This document shows positions 1 through 7,180 of a DNA stretch of 13,639 bases, in pieces. The position numbers were made by a program, and so were the translations under genes. Within the stretch, counting starts at the first letter, position 1. The number at the start of each line of letters is the position of its first letter. A model generated the notes under the pieces. That model was not told where the DNA came from. It was given only the letters and a program-made list of their open reading frames with translations, and did not search any database. Origin of the DNA: an uncultured Clostridium sp. (lineage in GTDB: Bacteria > Bacillota > Clostridia > TANB77 > CAG-508); assembly GCA_946497585.1 (NCBI GenBank), contig CAMMLF010000037.1, positions 1 to 13,639 on the forward strand, in the 5' to 3' direction.

Positions 1-85
1 ATACGACGCACGAGAATCGATTTTAAGGCGTTTTTATTTTTTAGACATATAGTTTCATTACCGCAAAATAAGGCAAAATAGAGAA

Positions 86-162
86 TATATAAGATTTTTA
101 CAAATATAAGATATATTTTATAAAAAAATAGTATAAATATATATAAGTAAAAATCTTATATA
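86..162. repeat. Perfect 16-bp inverted repeat with 45-nt spacer
   Basis: The left arm TATATAAGATTTTTAC (86-101) is the exact reverse complement of the right arm (147-162). The 45-nt spacer is almost pure A/T. The arms are rich in A/T but contain G and C at matching places, so this is more than homopolymer chance. It could form a long RNA stem or mark the ends of a small element; the sequence alone does not decide. Confidence 0.6.
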
Positions 163-303
163 ATTTTTATAATAATACAGGTTGCAATAATGTAAAAAAA
201 TCACACCAAAATAATGGTGTAAAAAATATTGATTTTAAGAAGAAATAAAGGCTTACAAAAGATAAGCATATATGTGAGGCTTTATTTTAGTCCTACTCCA
301 CTT

Positions 304-345
304 TGCATGAAAGTTTAATTTCACGCAACTTTTTATTTATGTTTT
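304..345 (+). terminator. Possible plus-strand terminator-like hairpin
   Basis: TGC-A-TGAAA (304-312) pairs with TTTCA-C-GCA (319-327) around a 6-nt loop, with one A-C mismatch, and is followed by ACTTTTTATTTATGTTTTTT. It has the shape of an intrinsic terminator, but no gene upstream of it on the plus strand is visible in the window, so it would end either a gene left of position 1 or a small RNA. Confidence 0.3.
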
Positions 346-673
346 TTACCCCTACTTTTATAACATCTATCATCTCTCCTCTTTTTAATATTGCTCTCTT
401 TATAAGATTTTAATTATTGTAAAATCTCTTTTATTATTCAAATATTAAATAATTTATTTATTAACATTTATATTTTACACTTATTACATTTACTTATCTT
501 CTTTACTCTTTATATATTTATCTAATTAAAATTTTTTACTTTAATTAAATCATTTATTTATAATACAGTCAAGTAATTAATTTACTTATTTCTTCTCCTC
601 CCTATTTTTAAAATAAAATTATTTTAATAAACAATAAACACTAATAATAATTTTTTATCAATTTTTACAATTT

Positions 674-702
674 TATACAATGTTATTTAAACGTAATATA
701 AT
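674..702 (+). promoter_or_regulatory. Candidate sigma-A promoter for the DUF2726 gene
   Basis: TATACA (674-679), a 17-nt spacer and TATAAT (697-702) precede the ATG at 776. The -35 matches the consensus at four of six positions. A competing site is TATTAT at 730-735 with a TGC extension but without a well-spaced -35. The stretch is so AT-rich that either may be chance. Confidence 0.35.
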
Positions 703-775
703 TGAAATATCTTTGAAATAATAATATGCTATTATATAAAGGAAAATATTACTAATGAAAAGAAAGGAATGAAAA

Positions 776-1285
776 ATGGAATTTATATCTTTTGCATTAT
801 TCTTAGCCTTCTTAGCTTGGTGGCTAAATCGTTATTTAAACAGGAAATATCCTAAAAACAATAATTCAATTAATGAGCCTCTACCCTTACCTAAAATAGA
901 TTATACAGCTTTCTATTCTAAGAAGCGTAACATTATGACAAATAATGAATTAAAGTTTTATAGATTACTAAAATATAAAACTGATAAAAAGAATTTATTA
1001 CTTTTTACTCAAGTTGCACTATATTCATTAATTAGTTCAAAAGATATTTCATATTTTAACAAAATACGAAGTAAAACTATTGATTTCGTTATAACTGACA
1101 TTAATGGTAAAATAGTAACTTGCATAGAGTTAGATGATCCATCACATGTTAAAGATAATAGACAAGAGCGAGATAATTTTATCGATGAACTCTTCAAACA
1201 ACTTGATATTAGTCTTATTAGAATTCCTGTACAAGGTTATTATGATATGCTAGAAATTGAAAATAAAATAAAAGAAAAGATTTAA
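776..1285 (+). CDS. Membrane-anchored DUF2726 (nuclease-fold) protein
   Basis: A 169-residue protein with one N-terminal membrane helix (about residues 3-20), a short linker, then a DUF2726 domain (about 54-168). The recognisable core is a beta strand with Asp103, the strand and motif E118-L-D120-D121 followed by H124, the conserved R-Q-E-R-D (129-133) and a closing strand ISLIRIP. This family is related to Vsr/PD-(D/E)XK-type nuclease folds, and Asp103 with Glu118/Asp120 sit where metal ligands would be expected. Real nuclease activity is an inference; many DUF2726 proteins have no assigned function, and anchoring in the membrane is odd for an enzyme acting on DNA. Translation starts at ATG 776 behind AAAGGA. 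The gene is alone between its own promoter region and a strong terminator at 1288, so it is probably monocistronic. Confidence 0.8.
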   Translation: MEFISFALFLAFLAWWLNRYLNRKYPKNNNSINEPLPLPKIDYTAFYSKKRNIMTNNELKFYRLLKYKTDKKNLLLFTQVALYSLISSKDISYFNKIRSKTIDFVITDINGKIVTCIELDDPSHVKDNRQERDNFIDELFKQLDISLIRIPVQGYYDMLEIENKIKEKI

Positions 1286-1287
1286 TA

Positions 1288-1322
1288 AAAAAGGTTCAAT
1301 GAATTTTGAACCTTTTTCTTTA
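1288..1322 (+). terminator. Rho-independent terminator after the DUF2726 gene
   Basis: A perfect 12-bp stem, AAAAAGGTTCAA (1288-1299) with TTGAACCTTTTT (1306-1317), encloses a 6-nt loop and runs into further T residues. It begins three bases after the stop codon and separates this gene from the dehydrogenase downstream. Confidence 0.85.
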
Positions 1323-1368
1323 ATTTACTACACTTAAACTACAAAAAAGTTTTGTAAAAATTAAATAA

Positions 1369-1396
1369 TTGATTTGTTTTTGGGAAATGATATGAT
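1369..1396 (+). promoter_or_regulatory. Sigma-A promoter with extended -10 for the dehydrogenase
   Basis: TTGATT (1369-1374), 16 nt, then TATGAT (1391-1396) preceded by TG at the extended -10 position (1388-1389). It lies about 60 bases ahead of the ATG at 1456, after the preceding terminator, which fits separate transcription of the downstream gene. Confidence 0.55.
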
Positions 1397-1455
1397 AGAA
1401 TAAAATTAATTATAGGATTAAATTTCTATAAGAAAATAAAAAAGGAGGTCTATTT

Positions 1456-2532
1456 ATGGATAGAAAAGTAAAAGTTGTTCAATATGGTGTAGGAAAAATG
1501 AGTGTTTTTACAATGCGTTATGTATATGAAAATGGAGGTGAAATTGTTGGAGCAATAGACATTAACCCAGAAGTTATCGGAAAAGATATTGGCGAAATCA
1601 TGAATACTGAAAACAAAGGTATTATTGTTGAAAGTGCTGAAAATGCTAAAAAAGTTTTAGAAGATACTAAACCAGATATATGTATAGTAACAACAATGAG
1701 TTTATTTAGTGACTTGGAGACTCCATTAATGTTATGTGCTGAATTAGGTATTAATGCAATTACAACTTGTGAAGAAGCCTTCTTCCCTGCTAATTCAAAT
1801 CCAAATTTAACAAAGAAAATCGATGAATTGGCTAAAAAGAATAATTGTACAATTACTGGCAGTGGTTACCAAGATATATATTGGGGACAATTAATTGCAT
1901 CAATAGCAGGTTCTACTCATAAAATAACTAAAATCAAAGGTAGTTCAAGTTATAATGTTGAAGATTATGGTATTGCTTTGGCTAAAGCTCATGGTGCAGG
2001 GTTATCTTTAGATGAATTTGATAAACAAGTAGCATCTGCTGATAGAATTAGTGATGAGGAAAGACAAAAAATTATTGATAGTGGTACCTATTCTCCATCA
2101 TATATGTGGAATGTTAATGGTTGGCTATGTGAAAAACTTGGTCTTCATGTAGTATCTCAAACACAGAAATGTCTTCCTCAAACATACAAAGAAGATTTAT
2201 ATTCTTCTACTCTTAATATGACTGTAAAAGCTGGAGATGCAACAGGTATGAGTGCTGTTGTTACTACTAATACTGAAGAAGGTATTGTTATTGAAAGTGA
2301 ATGCATTGGTAAAGTTTATTCAAAAGAAGATTTTGATAAAAATGAATGGACAATTTATGGAGAACCTAATACTACTATTGTTGTTTCAAGACCTTCAACT
2401 GTTGAACTAACATGTGCTTCTGTAGTAAATAGAATTCCTGATGTAATAAATGCTCCAGCAGGATATATACCTACTTGCGAAATGGGAGAATTAAATTATA
2501 GGACTAAAAAACTTAATGAATATGTGAAATAG
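1456..2532 (+). CDS. NAD(P)-dependent dehydrogenase, 2,4-diaminopentanoate dehydrogenase/DapB-like
   Basis: A 358-residue soluble oxidoreductase of the dihydrodipicolinate reductase-like superfamily. An N-terminal Rossmann domain (about residues 4-150) begins with a beta strand and the loop G11-V-G13-K-M-S16, then the strand IVGAIDINPEVIGKDIG, which binds the nucleotide. The rest is the mixed alpha/beta substrate and dimerisation half. Length and the opening pattern resemble 2,4-diaminopentanoate dehydrogenase of the oxidative ornithine fermentation pathway in clostridia, which deaminates (2R,4S)-2,4-diaminopentanoate. None of the other ornithine genes (oraE/oraS, ortA/ortB, orr) is in the window, so the substrate is uncertain and I give no symbol. 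The dinucleotide loop is GxGxxS rather than the usual GxGxxG/A. Translation starts at ATG 1456 behind a strong AGGAGG at 1443-1448. It has its own promoter and faces the CmpB gene convergently. Confidence 0.72.
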   Translation: MDRKVKVVQYGVGKMSVFTMRYVYENGGEIVGAIDINPEVIGKDIGEIMNTENKGIIVESAENAKKVLEDTKPDICIVTTMSLFSDLETPLMLCAELGINAITTCEEAFFPANSNPNLTKKIDELAKKNNCTITGSGYQDIYWGQLIASIAGSTHKITKIKGSSSYNVEDYGIALAKAHGAGLSLDEFDKQVASADRISDEERQKIIDSGTYSPSYMWNVNGWLCEKLGLHVVSQTQKCLPQTYKEDLYSSTLNMTVKAGDATGMSAVVTTNTEEGIVIESECIGKVYSKEDFDKNEWTIYGEPNTTIVVSRPSTVELTCASVVNRIPDVINAPAGYIPTCEMGELNYRTKKLNEYVK

Positions 2533-2587
2533 AGAACAATTTAACTCGAAAGTTTAAGTAAGTCTCAATAATTTGAAATTAAAAAAC

Positions 2588-2618
2588 GCAGAGCCTCGGA
2601 AACATTCCTTAGCTCTGC
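2588..2618. terminator. Shared terminator between convergent genes
   Basis: GCAGAGC (2588-2594) pairs with GCTCTGC (2612-2618), with an additional inner GGAA/TTCC pairing. On the minus strand the stem runs straight into GTTTTTTAA, a good U-tract for ending the kinase/CmpB transcript. On the plus strand it is followed by TATATTTTATT, a weaker tract that may end the dehydrogenase transcript. Confidence 0.75.
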
Positions 2619-2642
2619 TATATTTTATTATCAAATTATTGT

Positions 2643-3293
2643 TTATCTTTCTTCAGCATTTGAATAAATTTCTTCCAATTTACTATCAGGATAATATGTA
2701 TCTAAAAATTTATCTAATTTGCCTTGTGCTGCAATATTATTTCTTCTTTCTAATTGTCTTTGACTTGCTAAACTTGTAAAAGATATATTAAAAGTCATAA
2801 ATACAACTAAAAATACAGTTACAGCCTTAAAATATGTACTTTTGTATATTTTGTCTAGGCTAGATATGTGTGGATATATAAGCTTCATAAAAGCAAGGCC
2901 ACCTATACCCCAATATATACAATGTAGTAAGCTTGTTCTACCATTTATGTTGAATAATAAGTTTGAATAATCCCATGATACTGTTCCAAAGTATTTTTCT
3001 TGGAAATATGAGAATAAGTATTCTACAACTCCTCCAAGTACAAAACTTGTAAAGAATATTTGTGTATTTGTTTTTGCGTGTGGTACTATTAGGTAATAGA
3101 TTACTAATCCAAATCCATATACTTGTATGAATGGACCAAATAATAAACCTTGTCTAGTTACATAGTGTCCATTTTGAACAAATGCTACAATTGTTTCTAA
3201 AATAAAACCTAATATGCTTCCAATTATGAATATCCAGAATATTTTTGAAAGCTTTTTAAAAACTCCATCTTTTTCTACAACTGCTAGTTCCAT
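2643..3293 (-). CDS. CmpB-family membrane protein (putative type IV ABC-transporter permease)
   Basis: A 216-residue integral membrane protein with about five hydrophobic helices (near residues 16-40, 50-71, 78-96, 122-143 and 152-175). The sequence matches the ABC_trans_CmpB family pattern: an RQGLLFGPF-x3-YG segment after helix 1, GGVVEYLFSYFQE, then WDYS and the FNINGR motif before a WG-containing helix. The family is named as a putative ABC-transporter permease, but its biochemical role is not well established, and no ATPase gene lies nearby. The start ATG at 3293 follows GGAGGAG at good spacing. Only 27 bases separate it from the kinase stop, so it is very likely translated from the regulator-kinase transcript. 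That makes it a candidate output or sensing partner of the two-component system. Confidence 0.8.
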   Translation of the reverse strand: MELAVVEKDGVFKKLSKIFWIFIIGSILGFILETIVAFVQNGHYVTRQGLLFGPFIQVYGFGLVIYYLIVPHAKTNTQIFFTSFVLGGVVEYLFSYFQEKYFGTVSWDYSNLLFNINGRTSLLHCIYWGIGGLAFMKLIYPHISSLDKIYKSTYFKAVTVFLVVFMTFNISFTSLASQRQLERRNNIAAQGKLDKFLDTYYPDSKLEEIYSNAEER

Positions 3294-3320
3294 TGTTACT
3301 CCTCCATATTAATATGTGAA

Positions 3321-5327
3321 TTATTTCCATATTAATACTGCTTTAAATAAATCTCCGTCTATTTCTATATCAAATTTGCAATCTTGTAATTCACATAAAC
3401 TTTTTGCTATTGAAAGTCCTAATCCGCTTCCTTCAGTATATCTAGATTTATCTCCCCTAACAAATCTTTGCATAAGCTCATCAGCGGTAATATTTAATTT
3501 GTCCTTTGATACATTTTTAATTTCAAGTCTTATTTCATCGTTTGTTTTTAATAAAGTAATATAAACTCTAGTGTTTTCCAATGCGTACTTAGAAACATTG
3601 CTATATAAGTTTTCAATAATTCTGTACATATATCTGTTGTCTGCTTGTATATTAACATTATTACTTGGTAAATCCAAGTCAATAATTAAATTTCTTTCAT
3701 CAAATTTATCTTTAAATTCGCCTGTAACTTGTTTTAATAACTCACTTAAATTAATTTCTTCTATGTTTAATTTTACATTGCCTGATGAGGCTTTTGAAGC
3801 TTCTACTAAATCTTCTATTAACTTCTTTAATCTTTGAGATTTACTATCTAAAACTTTTATATATTCTTGTACTTTTTCATCTTGAATATTTTCTTGTTTT
3901 AATAAATCAACATAGTTGATAATTGATGTTAGTGGTGTTTTTATATCATGAGATACATTTGTTATAAGCTCCGTTTTCAATCTTTCAGATTTAAGTTTTT
4001 CTTGTATAGCATTATTAAATCCATTTGAAACATCATTTACATATGTTGCTAATTCTTTTAATGTTCCTGTTAATTCTTCTGTGTCTAAATCAATATTTGG
4101 ATTTCCCATATATATTTCATGAAGAGCATTTTTTATTTCATTAAGTCTTTTATTATATTCTAGTATTTTATATAAAGTCCATATCCAAAGTACAATTAAT
4201 ACTATAAAACTAATCCCTGTGAAGAATGTAACTCCTAATATGCAACTCACAAATATAAATGCTATATAAAGAATAATTATTTTCTTTTGAGAAGCGCTCT
4301 TATCTAAAACTTTGCTAGATGTCTTTTTTATTCTATCTTTTATTGATTTGTAAATTCTATATGTTGTAAAACTATGCCAAAATTCTCTTGCTTTTAATCT
4401 TTTTATAGTTGTTACAGTCATTACAGCAAGTGAAACATATGCGCCTAAATAAGTTAGTCCAATTATATATATTAATAAATTTTTTGATATATCTACATAT
4501 GAAATTACTGTTGCTGCTATTATAATGCACATCCAGAAAATACATGAGAATAGTATTATTACAAGCTCATAAGAGAATTTATCTAATGAGTTAAGAGTTA
4601 TGCCTTCTTTGTTTTTGCTATGACCTATTGACCAAATTAAGTATACAATTATTATACTTAGCAAAATAATGTCTATTGGAATTAGAGCTTCAGCAAAACT
4701 TGAATTATTATTAAACATATTTAGTACAATACTTGTTAACTCAAGAGTGTTTGAATATTTCATATTGCCTATGTCTATATATGAGTATATATCATATCCT
4801 TCAAATGTATCTAATCCTTCATAAGGTAATGATATATATCTTATTTTATCTTGGTTTAAATTTTCTATGGTTGTGTCTATATTTCCATTTTCATATATCC
4901 AATAAATTTTGTTATTTTTGAAATTAGTAACTTCATTTAGATAATCATTTGATTGAATATTTGTAAATATTTCATTTGTATCATTCTTTACTATAACGAA
5001 TTTCATAAATGTTATAAAATTATTGTAAGAGTAATATTCAGTATAATTTTCATTGTAGTAAATGTTTTCGTCTATTTTATTGTAAAATCCGTTATTTTCA
5101 AAATCTGTATAACCATCTCTTATTCTATTTACATTTCTAATTAAGCTATACATATATTCGTAGGAAAAATCATATGAATCAAGATAACTTGCTTCTATAT
5201 CATTGGAATTTCCGTATTGGTCTCTAAGTCCAATATATGCAATGCTTAATATCAATGATAATGCTATTATTGGAATAAATATGTAACAAAGTATTTTTAA
5301 TACTGCAGATTCTCTTATTTTTTCCAT
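3321..5327 (-). CDS. Multi-pass sensor histidine kinase (VanS-like)
   Basis: A 668-residue membrane histidine kinase. Helix 1 (about residues 10-32) is followed by a Tyr/Asn-rich outer domain of about 180 residues, then a cluster of about five more membrane helices (roughly 215-380), a coiled linker, and a HisKA domain with the H box NVSH460DIKTP, where His460 is the expected phosphorylation site. The ATPase domain has an N box with ENLYSNVSKYA and a clear G2 box GSGLGLSIAKSL near the C terminus. The G1 box is not DxGxG but KNVSKD; to my knowledge this is common in this clostridial VanS-like subgroup, so it does not by itself mean inactivity. There is no obvious HAMP domain. ATG 5327 follows AAAGGAG. 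It lies 95 bases after the regulator and directly before the CmpB gene, so the three probably act together in sensing an envelope signal. The ligand cannot be read from the sequence. Confidence 0.88.
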   Translation of the reverse strand: MEKIRESAVLKILCYIFIPIIALSLILSIAYIGLRDQYGNSNDIEASYLDSYDFSYEYMYSLIRNVNRIRDGYTDFENNGFYNKIDENIYYNENYTEYYSYNNFITFMKFVIVKNDTNEIFTNIQSNDYLNEVTNFKNNKIYWIYENGNIDTTIENLNQDKIRYISLPYEGLDTFEGYDIYSYIDIGNMKYSNTLELTSIVLNMFNNNSSFAEALIPIDIILLSIIIVYLIWSIGHSKNKEGITLNSLDKFSYELVIILFSCIFWMCIIIAATVISYVDISKNLLIYIIGLTYLGAYVSLAVMTVTTIKRLKAREFWHSFTTYRIYKSIKDRIKKTSSKVLDKSASQKKIIILYIAFIFVSCILGVTFFTGISFIVLIVLWIWTLYKILEYNKRLNEIKNALHEIYMGNPNIDLDTEELTGTLKELATYVNDVSNGFNNAIQEKLKSERLKTELITNVSHDIKTPLTSIINYVDLLKQENIQDEKVQEYIKVLDSKSQRLKKLIEDLVEASKASSGNVKLNIEEINLSELLKQVTGEFKDKFDERNLIIDLDLPSNNVNIQADNRYMYRIIENLYSNVSKYALENTRVYITLLKTNDEIRLEIKNVSKDKLNITADELMQRFVRGDKSRYTEGSGLGLSIAKSLCELQDCKFDIEIDGDLFKAVLIWK

Positions 5328-5422
5328 TTAGACTTGCTCCTTTCTTTGATTATTTAGTACGATGTGTTTTATTAGTTATATATTATTTTTATAAATGTGG
5401 TGACAATATATGTTCTAAAATA

Positions 5423-6127
5423 TTATTTTAAATTTTCAATCTTGTACCCTATTCCCCATATAACTTTCAAATATTTTGGCTCTTTAGGATTAATTTCGAT
5501 TTTTTCTCTAATGTGCCTTATATGAACAGCTATTATGTTTTCAGCTGCAAAACTATCTTCATTCCATACATTTTCATATATTTCAGAAATAGAATATACT
5601 TTTCCTTTGTTTTTTAATAAAAATTTTAATATGTTATATTCTGTTGCTGTTAGCTTGATTTCTTTTCCATCAACAGTTACTTTTTTTGTATCATCATTTA
5701 AGATTAAATCTCCACTGCTATATATTTCATCGCCTGAACCTTCAGTTTGTTTAATACTACCAAGCTTTACATATCTTCTTATATTTGAGTTTACTCTTGC
5801 AACTAATTCTAGAGGATTGAAAGGTTTTGTAATATAATCATCTGCACCGATTTCTAAACCTGAGATTTTATCGTAATCTTCTGATTTTGCTGACAATAGA
5901 ATTACTGGTATAGAACAATTCTTTCTTATTTTCTCAAGTGTTGTTAGACCATCTTGATTAGGCATCATGATATCTAATATAACTAAATGAATTTCGTTTT
6001 CTTTTAATGAGTTCATTGCTTCTATTCCATCATAAGCTTTAATTACATTGTATCCCTCTCTTTTTAAATATATTTCTATTGCTTTTACTATTTCTCTATC
6101 ATCATCAACAACTAAAATATTATACAT
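5423..6127 (-). CDS. OmpR/PhoB-family response regulator (VanR-like)
   Basis: A 234-residue DNA-binding response regulator. The receiver domain (1-115) has the acidic pocket D8-D9-D10, the phospho-acceptor Asp52 in LVILD52IMMP, the switch Ser79 and the invariant Lys101 in TKPF. A winged-helix effector domain follows (about 135-232) with the usual LTATEYNILKFLLKN, HIRHIREKI and WGIGYK segments. Length is typical of the family. It precedes its likely partner kinase on the same strand and should be phosphorylated by it. The start at 6127 follows a GGGGAG-type ribosome binding site. A 131-base gap before it contains a -10 (TATACT) without a good -35 and two copies of a CGTGTTTA motif, which suggests activated or autoregulated transcription. 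Confidence 0.92.
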   Translation of the reverse strand: MYNILVVDDDREIVKAIEIYLKREGYNVIKAYDGIEAMNSLKENEIHLVILDIMMPNQDGLTTLEKIRKNCSIPVILLSAKSEDYDKISGLEIGADDYITKPFNPLELVARVNSNIRRYVKLGSIKQTEGSGDEIYSSGDLILNDDTKKVTVDGKEIKLTATEYNILKFLLKNKGKVYSISEIYENVWNEDSFAAENIIAVHIRHIREKIEINPKEPKYLKVIWGIGYKIENLK

Positions 6128-6162
6128 ATTTGCTCCCCTCTATTGATTAATGTAATCTTATC

Positions 6163-6223
6163 AGTATATTTAGCGTGTTTAACTAATTTTTAATCTATTA
6201 ATATATTAACACGTGTTTATTAA
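6163..6223 (-). promoter_or_regulatory. Candidate promoter and operator repeats for the two-component operon
   Basis: On the minus strand TATACT (6168-6163) could be a -10. The -35 region is poor. Two direct copies of a motif, read on the plus strand as CGTGTTTAACTAA (6174-6186) and CGTGTTTATTAA (6212-6223), lie 38 bases apart upstream of it. The distal copy overlaps the palindrome AACACGTGTT (6208-6217) and abuts a second palindrome, TTAATATATTAA (6198-6209). This resembles an activator-dependent promoter bound by the encoded regulator, but binding is inferred. Confidence 0.4.
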
Positions 6224-6258
6224 GTAATTTTATATAATTTATTAAGAAATTATTAAAT

Positions 6259-7137
6259 TTAAGAATTTCTAATTACTTTAATTGCCTCTGGTATACATTC
6301 GATTGTATCACTAGCTTTCATTGCAATATCTGTATATTTTTCTTCTGCAATTTCTCCTGCTAATCCATTTATATATGCACATGCAGATACTAATTTTACT
6401 TGAGGTTCATGAGAGCCAAGCATTCCTACTATTATTCCTGAAAGTACATCTCCGCTTCCAGCAGTAGCCATTCCCGGTCCGCCTTTTTCTATACAATATG
6501 TTTCTTCTCCATCTGTAACAATTGTTGTATGACCTTTTAAAAGTAATATAACTTTATTAGTATTTGCATACTCTTCTGCATATTTAATTGGATTTTCCTT
6601 TATTTCTTCAATACTTATCTTACTTAGTCTCTCAAATTCCTTTAAATGAGGAGTTAGAATAACTTTGCATTTTGTATTAAGTAAAATTTCATTATCCATT
6701 TTTGACAAAGTGTTCAAACCATCTGCATCTATAACAACAGGAATTGAGTAGTTATTTAATATGTATTCTAATATTTTCTCATTATCTTCTGATTGTCCCC
6801 AGCCCATACCAATTGCTAACGCCTTGATTTTTTCAAGTGATTTGTCTATATTTTCGTGAGAAAATATTATATGTGAATCTTTATCTTCTAATGGAAAAAC
6901 TGTTGCTTCTAATAAGTATGGAGTAACACTGCTTACAATACTTTTAGGTATTATTAATCTAGTAACTCCAGAACCGCTTCTAATAGAGGCTGAACTTAAA
7001 TTTGCAAGTTTTATTGCTCCAGAATACATATCACAACCACCTAGTATTCCTATATATCCAAAATCTCCTTTATTGCTATTTACATCTCTTGAAGTGACAA
7101 AGGGTTTACAGTCATTTAATTTAAAATCATCTTTCAT
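6259..7137 (-). CDS. nnrD: ADP-dependent NAD(P)H-hydrate dehydratase
   Basis: A 292-residue enzyme of the ribokinase-like YjeF C-terminal family. It repairs hydrated NADH/NADPH (the S-epimer of NAD(P)HX) in the cytoplasm, using ADP. Visible signatures are GYIGILGGCDMYSGA near residue 27, the strand VVIDADGLN (134-142), LTPHxxEF (161-168), LLLKGHTT (198-205) and the glycine-rich anion loop GMATAGSGD230VLSG with the catalytic Asp230. The epimerase half (NnrE) is not fused here, so this is the dehydratase-only form. The longer reading from 7170 begins inside the ribosome binding site: AGGAGG (7154-7149) lies 11 bases before ATG 7137, which I take as the start. It sits 43 bases after the GGDEF/EAL gene and may be cotranscribed with it. 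Confidence 0.9.
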   Translation of the reverse strand: MKDDFKLNDCKPFVTSRDVNSNKGDFGYIGILGGCDMYSGAIKLANLSSASIRSGSGVTRLIIPKSIVSSVTPYLLEATVFPLEDKDSHIIFSHENIDKSLEKIKALAIGMGWGQSEDNEKILEYILNNYSIPVVIDADGLNTLSKMDNEILLNTKCKVILTPHLKEFERLSKISIEEIKENPIKYAEEYANTNKVILLLKGHTTIVTDGEETYCIEKGGPGMATAGSGDVLSGIIVGMLGSHEPQVKLVSACAYINGLAGEIAEEKYTDIAMKASDTIECIPEAIKVIRNS

Positions 7138-7180
7138 ATTTATTTTATCCTCCTGCATATATAATAGCATAAATTACTTG

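Larger units (their letters stand above)
1..775. other. Non-coding AT-rich region with several hairpins
   Basis: No convincing gene is visible in these 775 bases. The first 40 bases are less AT-rich than the rest and could be the tail of something beyond the window edge, but all three plus frames close soon without a recognisable motif. Positions 86-162 hold a perfect 16-bp inverted repeat. Hairpins lie at 203-220, 244-286 and 304-327, the last followed by a T-rich run. From about 330 to 610 the plus strand is pyrimidine-rich (purine-rich on the minus strand) with no ORF of useful length. A 26-codon minus-strand ORF at 293-373 has a purine-rich stretch too close to its ATG to be a normal ribosome binding site. 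Confidence 0.6.

Noticed and set aside
1..81. Possible C-terminal tail of a gene entering from the left
   Set aside because: Each plus frame runs only 7 to 26 codons before a stop and none shows a recognisable motif; the slightly higher GC is not enough.
203..220. Minus-strand terminator-like hairpin ACACCA/TGGTGT with T run
   Set aside because: No minus-strand gene lies to its right before 2643, so there is nothing obvious for it to terminate; the stem is only 6 bp.
293..373. 26-codon minus-strand ORF behind a GAGGAG sequence
   Set aside because: The purine-rich site is only two bases from the ATG, the peptide is not hydrophobic like type I toxins, and the region is generally purine-rich on that strand.
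3321..5327. Inactive histidine kinase because the DxGxG G1 box is missing
   Set aside because: The H, N and G2 boxes are intact, and a KNxSK-type sequence at this place is common in related clostridial kinases.
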